A stretch of DNA of 7,043 nucleotides from Elusimicrobia bacterium RBG_16_66_12 (GCA_001800005.1 MGUL01000094.1:28817-35859), one strand, 5' to 3'; counted from the first letter of the stretch, positions 1-5,812 are shown. A program made the numbers and translations. Notes: generated by a model not told the origin, from the sequence alone.

Positions 1-469
1 CGCGGCTCGTCAGGCGCTTGAGGCGCCGGCCGTCCGAAGGGAGCACGAGGGCCCTCTTGCCCGCCGCGCGGGGAGCCTCCATCTCTTTCTGACGGGCGTC
101 GGGGCGGTCCGCGACGGGTTCTTCGCGGATGCCGAACAGGTAGCGGGCTTCGTCGACGGCCGGCGACTCGGAGATCATCAGCAGAGGGACGGCGACGACC
201 TTGGAGACGTGCTGGTTCTGGAGCTTGTCGAGCGCGCGCTGGACTCCCACCCCGTCCGGAGAGCCCTCGATCCGCTCGACGCTCTCGAGGGCTCGCCCCT
301 TGAGCTGGGCGCGCAGAGCCCCCAGGTCCTTGCGCCAGGAGCCGCCGACGCCGTACGCGAGGATCATGACCCCGTAAGCCGGCTCCTTCGCGGCCTTGGC
401 GCGGGGCGCCGCGCTCGCCGGGAGGGCGAGGACGAGGGCGAGGACGAGGGCGAGGAGGATCGAGGTCAT
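1..469 (-). CDS. Exported CbiX/SirB-like (sirohydrochlorin chelatase fold) protein, partial, lacking the usual histidines
   Basis: The 156 codons visible have no stop, and the 3' end lies outside the window. A leucine/valine/alanine-rich signal peptide spans residues 1-20 (cleavage likely after PASA), so the product is probably periplasmic or surface-exposed. Residues 32-117 resemble a CbiX/SirB N-terminal domain: a first strand GVMILAYG, a middle segment VQRALDKLQNQHVSK, a strand VVAVPLLM, then DEARYLFGI. In chelatases of this family the first strand ends AHG and the later loop contains a histidine (SSHS-like), and these bind the metal. Here they read AYG (Y39) and ISES (E101), so metal insertion into a tetrapyrrole is doubtful. 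The start ATG at 469-467 overlaps the TGA of the upstream receiver gene (ATGA), pointing to coupled translation. The fold call rests on motif memory; the function is unknown. Confidence 0.68.
   Translation of the reverse strand, partial: MTSILLALVLALVLALPASAAPRAKAAKEPAYGVMILAYGVGGSWRKDLGALRAQLKGRALESVERIEGSPDGVGVQRALDKLQNQHVSKVVAVPLLMISESPAVDEARYLFGIREEPVADRPDARQKEMEAPRAAGKRALVLPSDGRRLKRLTSR
422..454. repeat. 12-bp tandem repeat, 2.75 copies, within a signal-peptide coding region
   Basis: The unit GAGGGCGAGGAC occurs at 422-433 and 434-445, with a partial third copy at 446-454. Read on the minus strand it encodes the repeating residues LALV of the hydrophobic core of the signal peptide of the CbiX-like protein. 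Because the unit is a multiple of three, gain or loss of a copy would lengthen or shorten the core by four residues without changing frame. Confidence 0.85.
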
Positions 470-855
470 GGGTGCGCCTTGCCGATCACGGCGTCGACGC
501 GCTCCCGCAGTTCCTGCATGCTGACGGGCTTGGCGACGAAATCGTCGCCGCCGGAGAGGGCGGCGCTGGTCTTGTCGTGGTGCGTGTCGCGCGCGGTGAG
601 GAAGAGGATGGGAACGCGTCCGCCGGACTGCTTCTCGAGCGTTCGGATGCTCGAGCAGACGCTGAGGCCGTCCAGCCGCGGCATCATCAAGTCGAGCAGG
701 ATGAGGTCGGGCTTCTCCTTTTTGTAGGCCTCGAGGCCTTCCTCGCCGTCCGCGGCGATGGCCACCTCATAGCCCATGCGCGAGAGCTGGATGGCCAGGA
801 TCTCCCGTATGGAAGGTTCGTCGTCGATGACTAGGATTCTTTTGCGTTCCGCCAT
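466..855 (-). CDS. CheY-like receiver-only response regulator
   Basis: This 129-residue protein is a single receiver domain with no output domain. It has all the hallmarks: the acidic pair D11-D12 in ILVIDDE, the phospho-acceptor D55 in LLDLMMP, T87 in FLTA and K109 in the AKP motif. Phosphorylation by a histidine kinase would be expected, with signalling through protein contact rather than DNA binding. The GGDDF stretch near residues 102-106 is a normal receiver loop (alpha4 region) and not a GGDEF cyclase. The gene starts 4 bases after the stop of the exported VCBS-type gene and its TGA overlaps the ATG of the CbiX-like gene, so it is the middle cistron of an operon. There is no strong Shine-Dalgarno, which fits coupling to the upstream cistron. 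No kinase lies in the window. Family call very secure; pathway unknown. Confidence 0.95.
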   Translation of the reverse strand: MAERKRILVIDDEPSIREILAIQLSRMGYEVAIAADGEEGLEAYKKEKPDLILLDLMMPRLDGLSVCSSIRTLEKQSGGRVPILFLTARDTHHDKTSAALSGGDDFVAKPVSMQELRERVDAVIGKAHP

Positions 856-859
856 GTTT

Positions 860-2194
860 TCAGGGTTCGAAGGTCCAGACCGAGGAGCGTCCGGCCGCGC
901 CGATGACGGCGACGGCGATCTCCTTGCGTCCCTGCGTCTCGACGATCGACAGTCCTTGCGCGCAGCCGGAGAGGTCGGCCTTCCAGGCGGTCTCGAAGGC
1001 GAGGCCGTTCCAGCGCTTGCTTTGGAGTTCTCCCTTGTTGAAAAGGCCGAAAGGGCTGGCCAGGCCGCCCAGCGCGGCCATGTTCCGGACCGCGTAGAGG
1101 GCGTCGAGGCCTTTCTCGCCGTAGGTGAGCGCCATCGGTGGGTTGAACTCGAGGAGCTTGTCGTTCCATCGCACGCGGATCGGGGTCTGGCCGTAATCGT
1201 CGTCCGGGGAGCGCCAGTATTCCTTGCCGAACTGGACGCGCAGATTGTGCACGGAGGTCAGGAAGAGCACCGCCGGCTCCCCGTCGCCGATCTGCGCCGT
1301 CGTGAAGCCGTAGATCCAGTCGACCCGGCGGTGGCGGAAGGCCGGGGCCCCCTGCGCGTACTTGCCGTCCTTGTAGGCGAGGGGATAGATCGTGCCGAGC
1401 GGGAAGGTCTTGTCGTCCTGGACCTGCTGGGTGGCCGTGACCCGCGCGCCCTTGGCGTCTTGGTAGCCGCGCACCAGGAAAGGGAGTTCCGCGACCTTCA
1501 GCCACTTGCCGGCTTCGACTTTCAGGACCCGCGTCTCGAAACGGCGGAAGCTCTCGTCATAGACCGAGACGAAGAGCTCGTCGCGCTTGTCTCCGTCCAG
1601 GTTCGCGGCCTCCAGGCCGAGGATGCGCAGGCCGGTGCCGGGGAGGATCGTCTGCGCGAGGGTTTTCCCGTCGGCGGCCGGATACGCGTAGAGGTGGACC
1701 GCGTTCTCGGAGGAGAGGGCCATCTGGGGCTTGCCGGCGCCGTCGAAGTCGCCGACCGCCATTCCGGTGGCGGCATAAGGCAGCGAGGCTCCTTGCGTCT
1801 TGGGGGCCCGCGTCTGCGGCTCTCCGCTGCGCGAGGCCTTCGCGGCCTCCGCCGGGGCCGGCGCCGGCGCGAGGAACCTCGCGCGCTGGCCCGCCTTGAC
1901 CGGCGTCCCGGTGCGGACCGTGATCCAGCCGGTCGAGAACTTCTCCGCGATGTCCCGGATGCTCCCCGAGGCGACGACCTGCTGGATGCGGCCGAGCGCG
2001 GCGCCGGTGACGGGATGCTTGAGCTCGGCGCCTTCCGCGTAGACGTCGAAGGCCCGGCCCGCGGCGGAGCCGTCGGCCGCCGTCAGGTCGAGCCAGACCG
2101 TGTCGGAGTCCACGCGCACGACATAGCCCTTGTCCGCCGTCTGGGCCGCCGCCAGCGTTGCGGCAAGGAGGGAGAGGGGGATGTTCACGGGCAC
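860..2194 (-). CDS. Exported VCBS/FG-GAP-type repeat protein with N-terminal FlgT-C-like domain
   Basis: This 444-residue protein begins with a hydrophobic stretch (residues 5-18) that looks like a signal peptide but has no Lys or Arg before its core. Residues 22-107 resemble the small FlgT C-terminal-like domain seen in some exported proteins (GRAFDVYAEGAELKHPVTGAALG, then SIRDIAEKFSTGW and GTPVKAGQRAR). An Ala/Pro-rich linker covers about 108-137. Residues 138-440 hold FG-GAP/VCBS-like blades, with calcium-loop-like motifs GDFDGAGKPQMAL (148-160) and ANLDGDKRDELFVS (197-210), followed by weaker repeats including an IYGF segment (294-297). A beta-propeller is therefore likely, acting outside the cytoplasm, perhaps as a binding or scaffold protein. 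The GTG at 2194 is the first possible start because an in-frame TAA sits at 2200-2198; GTG at 2188 is an alternative. It is the first gene of the three-gene operon. Ligand and role are unknown. Confidence 0.8.
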   Translation of the reverse strand: MPVNIPLSLLAATLAAAQTADKGYVVRVDSDTVWLDLTAADGSAAGRAFDVYAEGAELKHPVTGAALGRIQQVVASGSIRDIAEKFSTGWITVRTGTPVKAGQRARFLAPAPAPAEAAKASRSGEPQTRAPKTQGASLPYAATGMAVGDFDGAGKPQMALSSENAVHLYAYPAADGKTLAQTILPGTGLRILGLEAANLDGDKRDELFVSVYDESFRRFETRVLKVEAGKWLKVAELPFLVRGYQDAKGARVTATQQVQDDKTFPLGTIYPLAYKDGKYAQGAPAFRHRRVDWIYGFTTAQIGDGEPAVLFLTSVHNLRVQFGKEYWRSPDDDYGQTPIRVRWNDKLLEFNPPMALTYGEKGLDALYAVRNMAALGGLASPFGLFNKGELQSKRWNGLAFETAWKADLSGCAQGLSIVETQGRKEIAVAVIGAAGRSSVWTFEP

Positions 2195-2287
2195 AGGTTA
2201 CCACATTTTCCCGGCGGGTTTTTATCCCGGAATTAAGCGATTCTTCGTCTTGCCGTAAGCCGGGTCTGCCATAATTGGAGGAGCGTT
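2195..2287. promoter_or_regulatory. Divergent intergenic region between the VCBS-type gene and a receiver gene
   Basis: These 93 bases must hold the promoters of both divergent units. It is AT-richer than its surroundings, with a T-run at 2218-2223 and CATAAT at 2270-2275. CATAAT is a possible -10, but a start about 7 bases downstream would cut into the ribosome-binding site at 2277-2283, so an upstream promoter may be used instead. It contains CCCGGCGGG (2210-2218) and CCGGAATTAAG (2227-2237), both with close counterparts in the other divergent region at 5750-5821. No clear -35/-10 pair could be chosen for the minus-strand gene. Confidence 0.5.
2277..2283 (+). promoter_or_regulatory. Shine-Dalgarno GGAGGAG for the receiver gene at 2288
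   Basis: GGAGGAG lies 4 bases before the ATG at 2288, and its GGAGG core is 6 bases away. It is the clearest ribosome-binding site of any intact gene in the window and fixes the start of this receiver. Confidence 0.85.
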
Positions 2288-2680
2288 ATGGCCTCGGAGG
2301 AGAAACCGACGGAGAAGAGGTCTCTCAGAGTCCTGGTCATCGATGACCAGGAGAGCGTTCGTTCTTTCCTCAGCAGATTCGTGTCGCGGCTGGGGTTCGA
2401 GGTCTCCTCGGTCGAGAGCGGGTCCCGGGCCGTCGAGTTGGTGAAAAGCGAGGGGTTCGATCTCTATTTCATCGATATGCGCATGCCGGGGTTGAACGGC
2501 CTGGAGACGCTCCGGGGGATACGCCGGATCGTCCCGAGCGCCGCGGTCGTCGTCATGACGGGCTACGCGGACGAGGAACTCCTGGCGGGGGTCCGGGCGG
2601 AGGGGGTCATCGACATCCTCGCCAAGCCCTTCGATCTCGGGCGATTGCGGGCGATCGTCGCAGGGCTCCCGAGGGCCTGA
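2288..2680 (+). CDS. Receiver-only response regulator, NtrC-type receiver
   Basis: This 130-residue protein is a receiver domain preceded by about 12 charged residues. Key positions are D19-D20 (VLVIDDQE), phospho-acceptor D63 (YFIDMRMPGLNG), T91 (VVMTGYAD) and K113 (LAKPFD). The MTGYAD and AKPF wording is typical of receivers found in NtrC-family and hybrid-kinase proteins, but the chain ends right after the domain, so no AAA+ or DNA-binding part is present. It would be phosphorylated by an unlinked histidine kinase and pass the signal on by protein contact. It is divergent from the VCBS/receiver/CbiX-like operon and is not a close copy of the receiver at 466-855. The good Shine-Dalgarno at 2277 supports this start. 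Family secure; partner unknown. Confidence 0.95.
   Translation: MASEEKPTEKRSLRVLVIDDQESVRSFLSRFVSRLGFEVSSVESGSRAVELVKSEGFDLYFIDMRMPGLNGLETLRGIRRIVPSAAVVVMTGYADEELLAGVRAEGVIDILAKPFDLGRLRAIVAGLPRA
2331..2352. repeat. 22-bp perfect palindrome inside the receiver gene
   Basis: The arms TCCTGGTCATC (2331-2341) and GATGACCAGGA (2342-2352) are exact reverse complements with no spacer. It encodes the LVIDDQ acidic motif; GTC ATC GAT GAC for VIDD is self-complementary by codon choice, so part of the symmetry is a coding coincidence. Confidence 0.9.
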
Positions 2681-2745
2681 GTGACCGGCTGGCTGCACTC
2701 GAAGAAGCCGGGGAACAAAATGGGGGGTCTCCTCGTATACATTGG
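2681..2745 (+). promoter_or_regulatory. Spacer before yhcG with TATACA -10-like box
   Basis: This 65-base gap separates the receiver gene from the nuclease gene. TATACA at 2736-2741 lies 4 bases before the ATG at 2746, where no Shine-Dalgarno is present, so transcription may begin at or next to the start codon. A 6-bp inverted repeat, CCGGCT (2685-2690) and AGCCGG (2706-2711), could form a weak hairpin with a 15-base loop but has no T-tract. Confidence 0.4.
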
Positions 2746-2749
2746 ATGA
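2720..2749 (+). CDS. Possible nine-residue leader ORF overlapping the yhcG start
   Basis: An ATG at 2720 opens a frame encoding MGGLLVYIG that stops at TGA 2747-2749, overlapping the yhcG ATG at 2746 as ATGA. If a transcript enters from the receiver gene upstream, this could couple translation into yhcG, which has no Shine-Dalgarno of its own. There is no good ribosome site in front of the mini-ORF, so it may be chance. Confidence 0.2.
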   Translation: MGGLLVYIG

Positions 2750-3786
2750 AGAACCAGTTCAGTCGGGGGCGAACGGATTTGTTGCACGACTTGCGCGCGC
2801 TGATTGAGGCGGCGCGAGGGCAGGTCGCACGGGTGGTGAATGCCGGGCAGGTGGCATTGTACTGGTCGCTGGGTGACCGACTACGGCGGGAAGTTCTGGG
2901 CGGCAAGAGGGCGGCCTACGGAGAGCGTATCGTCGAGACCGCGTCGCGGAAGTTGATCGCGGAATACGGGAGAGGCTTCTCACGGCCGGCGCTGACGCGG
3001 ATGATCCAGTTCAACGAGAGATTCTCGGATCAGCGGATTTGTGCATCACTGATGCACAAATTGACCTGGACGCACTTCCTGCAGCTCATCCCGATCCGGG
3101 ACGATCTGAAGCGCGAGTATTACGCGGAACTGTGCCGTGTCGAAGGCTGGAGCGTGCGAACCCTTCGTGCGAAGATAGACGGGATGCTCTACGAAAGAAC
3201 AGCTCTGTCGAGGAAACCGGCGGTGCTGGCTCGGCAAGAATTGAGAGCCCTGCGCAAGGGTGACCGAATGAGTCCGGACATGGTGTTCAAAGACCCGTAT
3301 TTCCTGGATTTCCTGGGACTGGCGGGGGCGTATCAAGAGCGGGACTTGGAGAGGGCCATCTTGCGGGAAATGGAATCCTTCATCCCCGAGCTTGGAGCGG
3401 GATTCACTTTCGTCGAGCGACAGAAGCGAATCTCGGTGGGGAGCGAGGATTTCTACTTGGATCTGTTGTTCTACAACCGGAAACTCTGCCGTCTGGTGGC
3501 CGTCGAGCTCAAGATCGGACGATTCCGGCCGGAATTCAAAGGGCAGATGGAGTTGTATCTGCGCTGGCTCGACAGGCACGAGAGACAAGCGGGGGAGGCT
3601 GCTCCGATGGGGCTCATTCTCTGTTCGGAAAAATGCGAAGAGCAGGTGGAACTGCTTGAACTCGGCAAAAGCGGCATCCGGGTCGCGGAATATCTGACCG
3701 AACTGCCCTCACGGCGGATGCTGGAGGCGAGGCTTCATGCGGCGATGGCGGCGGCGAAACGAAGCCAGGCGGGCGTTCGCGGTTGA
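2746..3786 (+). CDS. yhcG: YhcG/DUF1016 family PDDEXK nuclease-domain protein
   Basis: This 346-residue protein has the standard two-part layout of the family. The N-terminal YhcG domain (about 10-155) contains VNAGQVALYWSLGDRL (31-46), LTWTHFLQLIPIRDD (106-120) and WSVRTLRAKIDGMLYERTALS (135-155). The C-terminal PDDEXK nuclease-like domain (about 175-335) has the probable catalytic set D239 in EDFYLDLLFYNRKL and E254/K256 in VAVELKIG, followed by FKGQMELYLRWLD and MGLILCSEK. All three acidic/lysine positions are intact and the length is normal, so it looks functional. Relatives occur alone and near restriction-modification or mobile genes; the true substrate is poorly known. No methylase or partner gene is next to it. 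Several 60-base stretches count 52-60% GC against about 70% in neighbours, and codons such as AAA, GAA and TTG are commoner, suggesting acquisition by transfer. The start fits family N-termini but has no Shine-Dalgarno. Confidence 0.93.
   Translation: MKNQFSRGRTDLLHDLRALIEAARGQVARVVNAGQVALYWSLGDRLRREVLGGKRAAYGERIVETASRKLIAEYGRGFSRPALTRMIQFNERFSDQRICASLMHKLTWTHFLQLIPIRDDLKREYYAELCRVEGWSVRTLRAKIDGMLYERTALSRKPAVLARQELRALRKGDRMSPDMVFKDPYFLDFLGLAGAYQERDLERAILREMESFIPELGAGFTFVERQKRISVGSEDFYLDLLFYNRKLCRLVAVELKIGRFRPEFKGQMELYLRWLDRHERQAGEAAPMGLILCSEKCEEQVELLELGKSGIRVAEYLTELPSRRMLEARLHAAMAAAKRSQAGVRG
3037..3061. repeat. 25-bp palindrome (12-bp arms, one central base) inside yhcG
   Basis: The arms ATTTGTGCATCA (3037-3048) and TGATGCACAAAT (3050-3061) are exact reverse complements around C3049. 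It encodes about residues 98-106 (ICASLMHKL), at a point where the family normally has sequence, so it is not an obvious insertion. The arms are much more AT-rich than the surrounding DNA. It could be a regulator or recombinase site, an mRNA hairpin, or chance. Confidence 0.9.
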
Positions 3787-3979
3787 TCCCGGCGAGATTT
3801 GGTCGACGCGCGGCCATCGGCCCCAAGGCCGCACTGCGGCATGCGCCGCGTCCGGCGCGCAGCGGGCTATTCGGAGGCGGCCATGTATAATCGCTTTACC
3901 GAGCGGGCTCAAAGGGCACGAAAACGCTATCGCAGCTATCCTCAAGGATGGTTGGGGTTGACGACGGCACGTCCCGCAG
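3787..3979. other. 193-bp intergenic stretch between convergent yhcG and OPT genes
   Basis: No complete gene is convincing here. Two short perfect hairpins follow each other, CGGCC/GGCCG at 3818-3831 and GCGGC/GCCGC at 3836-3849, each with a 4-base loop. Neither has a T-tract, so they are poor intrinsic terminators, although they sit where yhcG transcription should end. The right half (from about 3870) holds a Shine-Dalgarno and the apparent first codons of clpC. TATAAT at 3886-3891 falls inside those codons and could be mistaken for a -10 box. GC falls to about 50% at 3881-3940. Confidence 0.6.
3883..3918 (+). pseudogene. clpC: 5'-end remnant of clpC (first ~12 codons with its ribosome-binding site)
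   Basis: The ATG at 3883 opens MYNRFTERAQRA, which matches the highly conserved start of ClpC/ClpA-type AAA+ unfoldases (M-Y/F-x-RFTERA). GGAGG at 3873-3877 sits 5 bases upstream, at ideal spacing for a true start. After residue 12 the frame reads RKRYRSYPQGW and continues to a TGA at 4045-4047 without any Clp N-domain sequence, running antisense into the 3' end of the transporter gene. The other two frames do not restore the Clp sequence either. The simplest reading is a gene cut off just after its start by recombination or deletion. A chance match of this quality with a perfectly placed ribosome site is unlikely, but the matched segment is short. Confidence 0.55.
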
Positions 3980-5749
3980 TTACTGCAGGAAACCGAGGAC
4001 GACGAGGGCGGCGATCAGCACGCCGACCAGGCTTTCGCCCGCGATGAACCCGGAGCTGACCGGCACGATGGTCCTCTCCGCCAGCGCCGGCCGCTTGCGC
4101 TCCATGACCAGCGCGATCAGCGCGCCGAGGAACATCGAGATGGTGTTGAAGGCCGGGGTGGTGAAGGCCAGCCCCAGTCCCGTCGGGGAAGGGATGAACC
4201 GGCGCTGTTTCGGGAAGGCCTTCTCGATCAGCACGAGGAAGACCCCCAGGACCGCGCCGACGCCGAGCGCGATCTGCGCGGAAGGGTGCAGCGTGTGGAA
4301 GCCCTGCGCCAAGACCACGGCGACGCCCTTCCACGTCTGCGCGCCGGGGGCGGGCCACTTGTCGGTGCCGAGGAGATCCGCCGTCGGGATCAGCAGGCGG
4401 TAGGCCGGCACGACGAAGACGGAGCCCGCCGCGACGCCGAAGAACTGCGCCCAGAACTGCTGGCGCGGGTCGGCGTTCAGCAGATAGCCGCTCTTGAGGT
4501 CGGTGAGCAGGTCGGCGGCGTGCAGCCCGACGCCCCCGGTCACGTTGGCGGTCATCAGGTTCGTGGTCATGTTGCCCGGGTCGAGGGCGCCGAAGGTGAT
4601 CTGTGTGATCTTGCCCAAGGCGCCCGTGGGCGTGGTGTCGGTCTCGCCCGTGGCGCGGCAGGCGACGATCGCGATGAAGAAGCCCAGCACGACCGAGAGC
4701 AGGCCCATCCAGACTTTGATGCCGAAGAGGAACCACTCCAGGAAGACGACGACCGGCGTCAGCAGGGCGAGGCCGATGAAGAACCAGAGCATCGGCACCT
4801 CCTGAGAGTCCTCTCCGTCCGGTCCGCCGAAGGCCCCGGTCACGCTCTTGAACGCGCGGGCCACCGTGCGCCACTCGAAGGCGAAGGAGAGGAGGCCGCT
4901 CGTCAGGATCATCGCCGAGCCGAACCACACGCTCCAGGCCACGATGTTCCTGTAGCCGAGCTTGGGGTTGATGATCCCGCGCGTGTAGAGCATCGGGGCG
5001 ATGACGCCGAAGTTGATGAAGGCCCCCAGCAGCATGCTCCAGGCGGCGCGGAAGCCCATGATGGCTCCCGCGCCCAGCATGATGAGGCTCCCCTCGAAAG
5101 AGAGGGTGTAGTCGGTCAGGGGACGGCCGGCCAGCGTGATGCCGGGGATGACGATCTTCTCCGTCAGGTTCCAGGGCATCCAGGGGGCCTTCGCGTCGCG
5201 CAGGAATCCGACCACCGCGCCCGACAGGCCGCCCCAGCCGAGCAGGCGCGCCTTCGCGGCGCCTTCGCTGCCTTCCTCTCCATGGAGGGCTTTCAGGGTC
5301 TCGGCGGCCGCGATGCCGGTGGGAAAGCGCAGCTGTTCGATGTTGATCATCTGCATCTTCATCGGGATGGCCATGACCACGCCGAGCATCGCGATCGAGG
5401 AGATCCAGAAGAACATCGGCCAGCCCGCCATCGGCTGGCCGGTGATCATCATCAGCGCGGGGATGGCGGCCACCGTCCCGCCGCCCGTCATGTAGCCGGC
5501 GGCGCTGGCCACCGACTGCATCGCGTTGTTTTCGAGCATGCCGAAGGCGGTGCGGACCACCCGCAATCTGAGCAGGACCGCGAAGATCGCGTAGGCGAGG
5601 ATCCCCGCCGTGATCGAGACGCCGATGCTCCAGCCGGTCTTGAGCGCCACATACAGGTTCGAGAGGCTCATGATGCCGCCCAGGAGCATCCCGGCCGCGC
5701 AGGCGCGGACGGTCAGCTGGGTCTTCGAGTCGGCGCGGGTCTCGCTCAT
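3980..5749 (-). CDS. OPT-family oligopeptide transporter
   Basis: This 589-residue, strongly hydrophobic inner-membrane protein has many transmembrane helices (about 14-16 by eye). Its motifs match bacterial OPT transporters: ENNAMQSVASAAGYMTGG (73-90), LRFPTGIAAAETLKAL (140-155), GETDTTPTGALGKITQI (368-384), NVTGGVGLHAADLLTDLKSG (402-421) and SSGFIAGESLVGVLIA (565-580). Family members carry peptides or metal-chelate compounds inward, driven by protons; the substrate of this one cannot be read from sequence. Length is at the lower end of normal for bacterial members and no motif is missing, so it looks intact. It stands alone, convergent with yhcG and divergent from a small exported-protein gene. 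The ATG at 5749 gives the expected short polar N-terminus before helix one. No Shine-Dalgarno is seen, but an extended -10 box ends 6 bases upstream. Confidence 0.95.
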   Translation of the reverse strand: MSETRADSKTQLTVRACAAGMLLGGIMSLSNLYVALKTGWSIGVSITAGILAYAIFAVLLRLRVVRTAFGMLENNAMQSVASAAGYMTGGGTVAAIPALMMITGQPMAGWPMFFWISSIAMLGVVMAIPMKMQMINIEQLRFPTGIAAAETLKALHGEEGSEGAAKARLLGWGGLSGAVVGFLRDAKAPWMPWNLTEKIVIPGITLAGRPLTDYTLSFEGSLIMLGAGAIMGFRAAWSMLLGAFINFGVIAPMLYTRGIINPKLGYRNIVAWSVWFGSAMILTSGLLSFAFEWRTVARAFKSVTGAFGGPDGEDSQEVPMLWFFIGLALLTPVVVFLEWFLFGIKVWMGLLSVVLGFFIAIVACRATGETDTTPTGALGKITQITFGALDPGNMTTNLMTANVTGGVGLHAADLLTDLKSGYLLNADPRQQFWAQFFGVAAGSVFVVPAYRLLIPTADLLGTDKWPAPGAQTWKGVAVVLAQGFHTLHPSAQIALGVGAVLGVFLVLIEKAFPKQRRFIPSPTGLGLAFTTPAFNTISMFLGALIALVMERKRPALAERTIVPVSSGFIAGESLVGVLIAALVVLGFLQ

Positions 5750-5755
5750 CTGGAG

Positions 5756-5764
5756 ATTCTAGCA
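5756..5764 (-). promoter_or_regulatory. Extended -10 box TGCTAGAAT of the OPT gene
   Basis: On the minus strand TGC TAGAAT (an extended -10, five of six matches to TATAAT) ends 6 bases before the ATG at 5749. The expected transcription start, 7 bases past the hexamer, falls exactly on the A of the start codon, predicting a leaderless mRNA. No good -35 is present 17 bases upstream, which is typical for extended -10 promoters. GCCCG/CGGGC (5770-5780, one central base) just upstream could be an operator half-site pair. Confidence 0.55.
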
Positions 5765-5806
5765 CGATGGCCCGCCGGGCAGCCTTCCCATTGGTCCGGG
5801 ATTAAG

Positions 5807-5812
5807 TAGAAT
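5807..5812 (+). promoter_or_regulatory. -10 box TAGAAT of the small exported-protein gene
   Basis: TAGAAT at 5807-5812 is preceded after 16 bases by TTCCCA (5785-5790, four of six matches to TTGACA). The predicted start at about 5819 leaves at most a few bases before the ATG at 5822, and no Shine-Dalgarno is present. It mirrors the TAGAAT box of the divergent transporter gene. Confidence 0.5.

Noticed and set aside
541..552. GGDDF-like residues in the left receiver as a GGDEF cyclase signature
   Set aside because: The protein is only a receiver domain; the residues are the loop just before the conserved AKP lysine.
776..2236. Long plus-strand ORF (486 codons) opposite the VCBS-type gene
   Set aside because: Its translation is Arg/Gly/Asp/Val-rich with no motif, and it is the mirror of a well-supported gene in high-GC DNA.
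2685..2711. Inverted repeat after the receiver gene as an intrinsic terminator
   Set aside because: It has only 6 paired bases, a 15-base loop and no following T-tract.
3818..3849. Two tandem hairpins after yhcG as terminators or a small RNA
   Set aside because: The stems are 5 bp with no T-tract, and no promoter or known RNA family pattern is recognised; short hairpins are common at this GC.
3886..3891. TATAAT as a promoter -10 box
   Set aside because: It forms codons 2-3 of the clpC-like start right after a ribosome site, has no -35 partner, and would drive only antisense RNA into the transporter gene's end.
3942..5765. Minus-strand ORF slightly longer than the OPT transporter, in another frame
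   Set aside because: The translation is almost all Arg, Gly, Pro, Asp and His with no membrane helices; the other frame gives perfect OPT motifs.
4286..5809. Plus-strand 507-codon ORF antisense to the transporter
   Set aside because: It is a low-complexity charged translation and an antisense shadow of the GC-rich codons.
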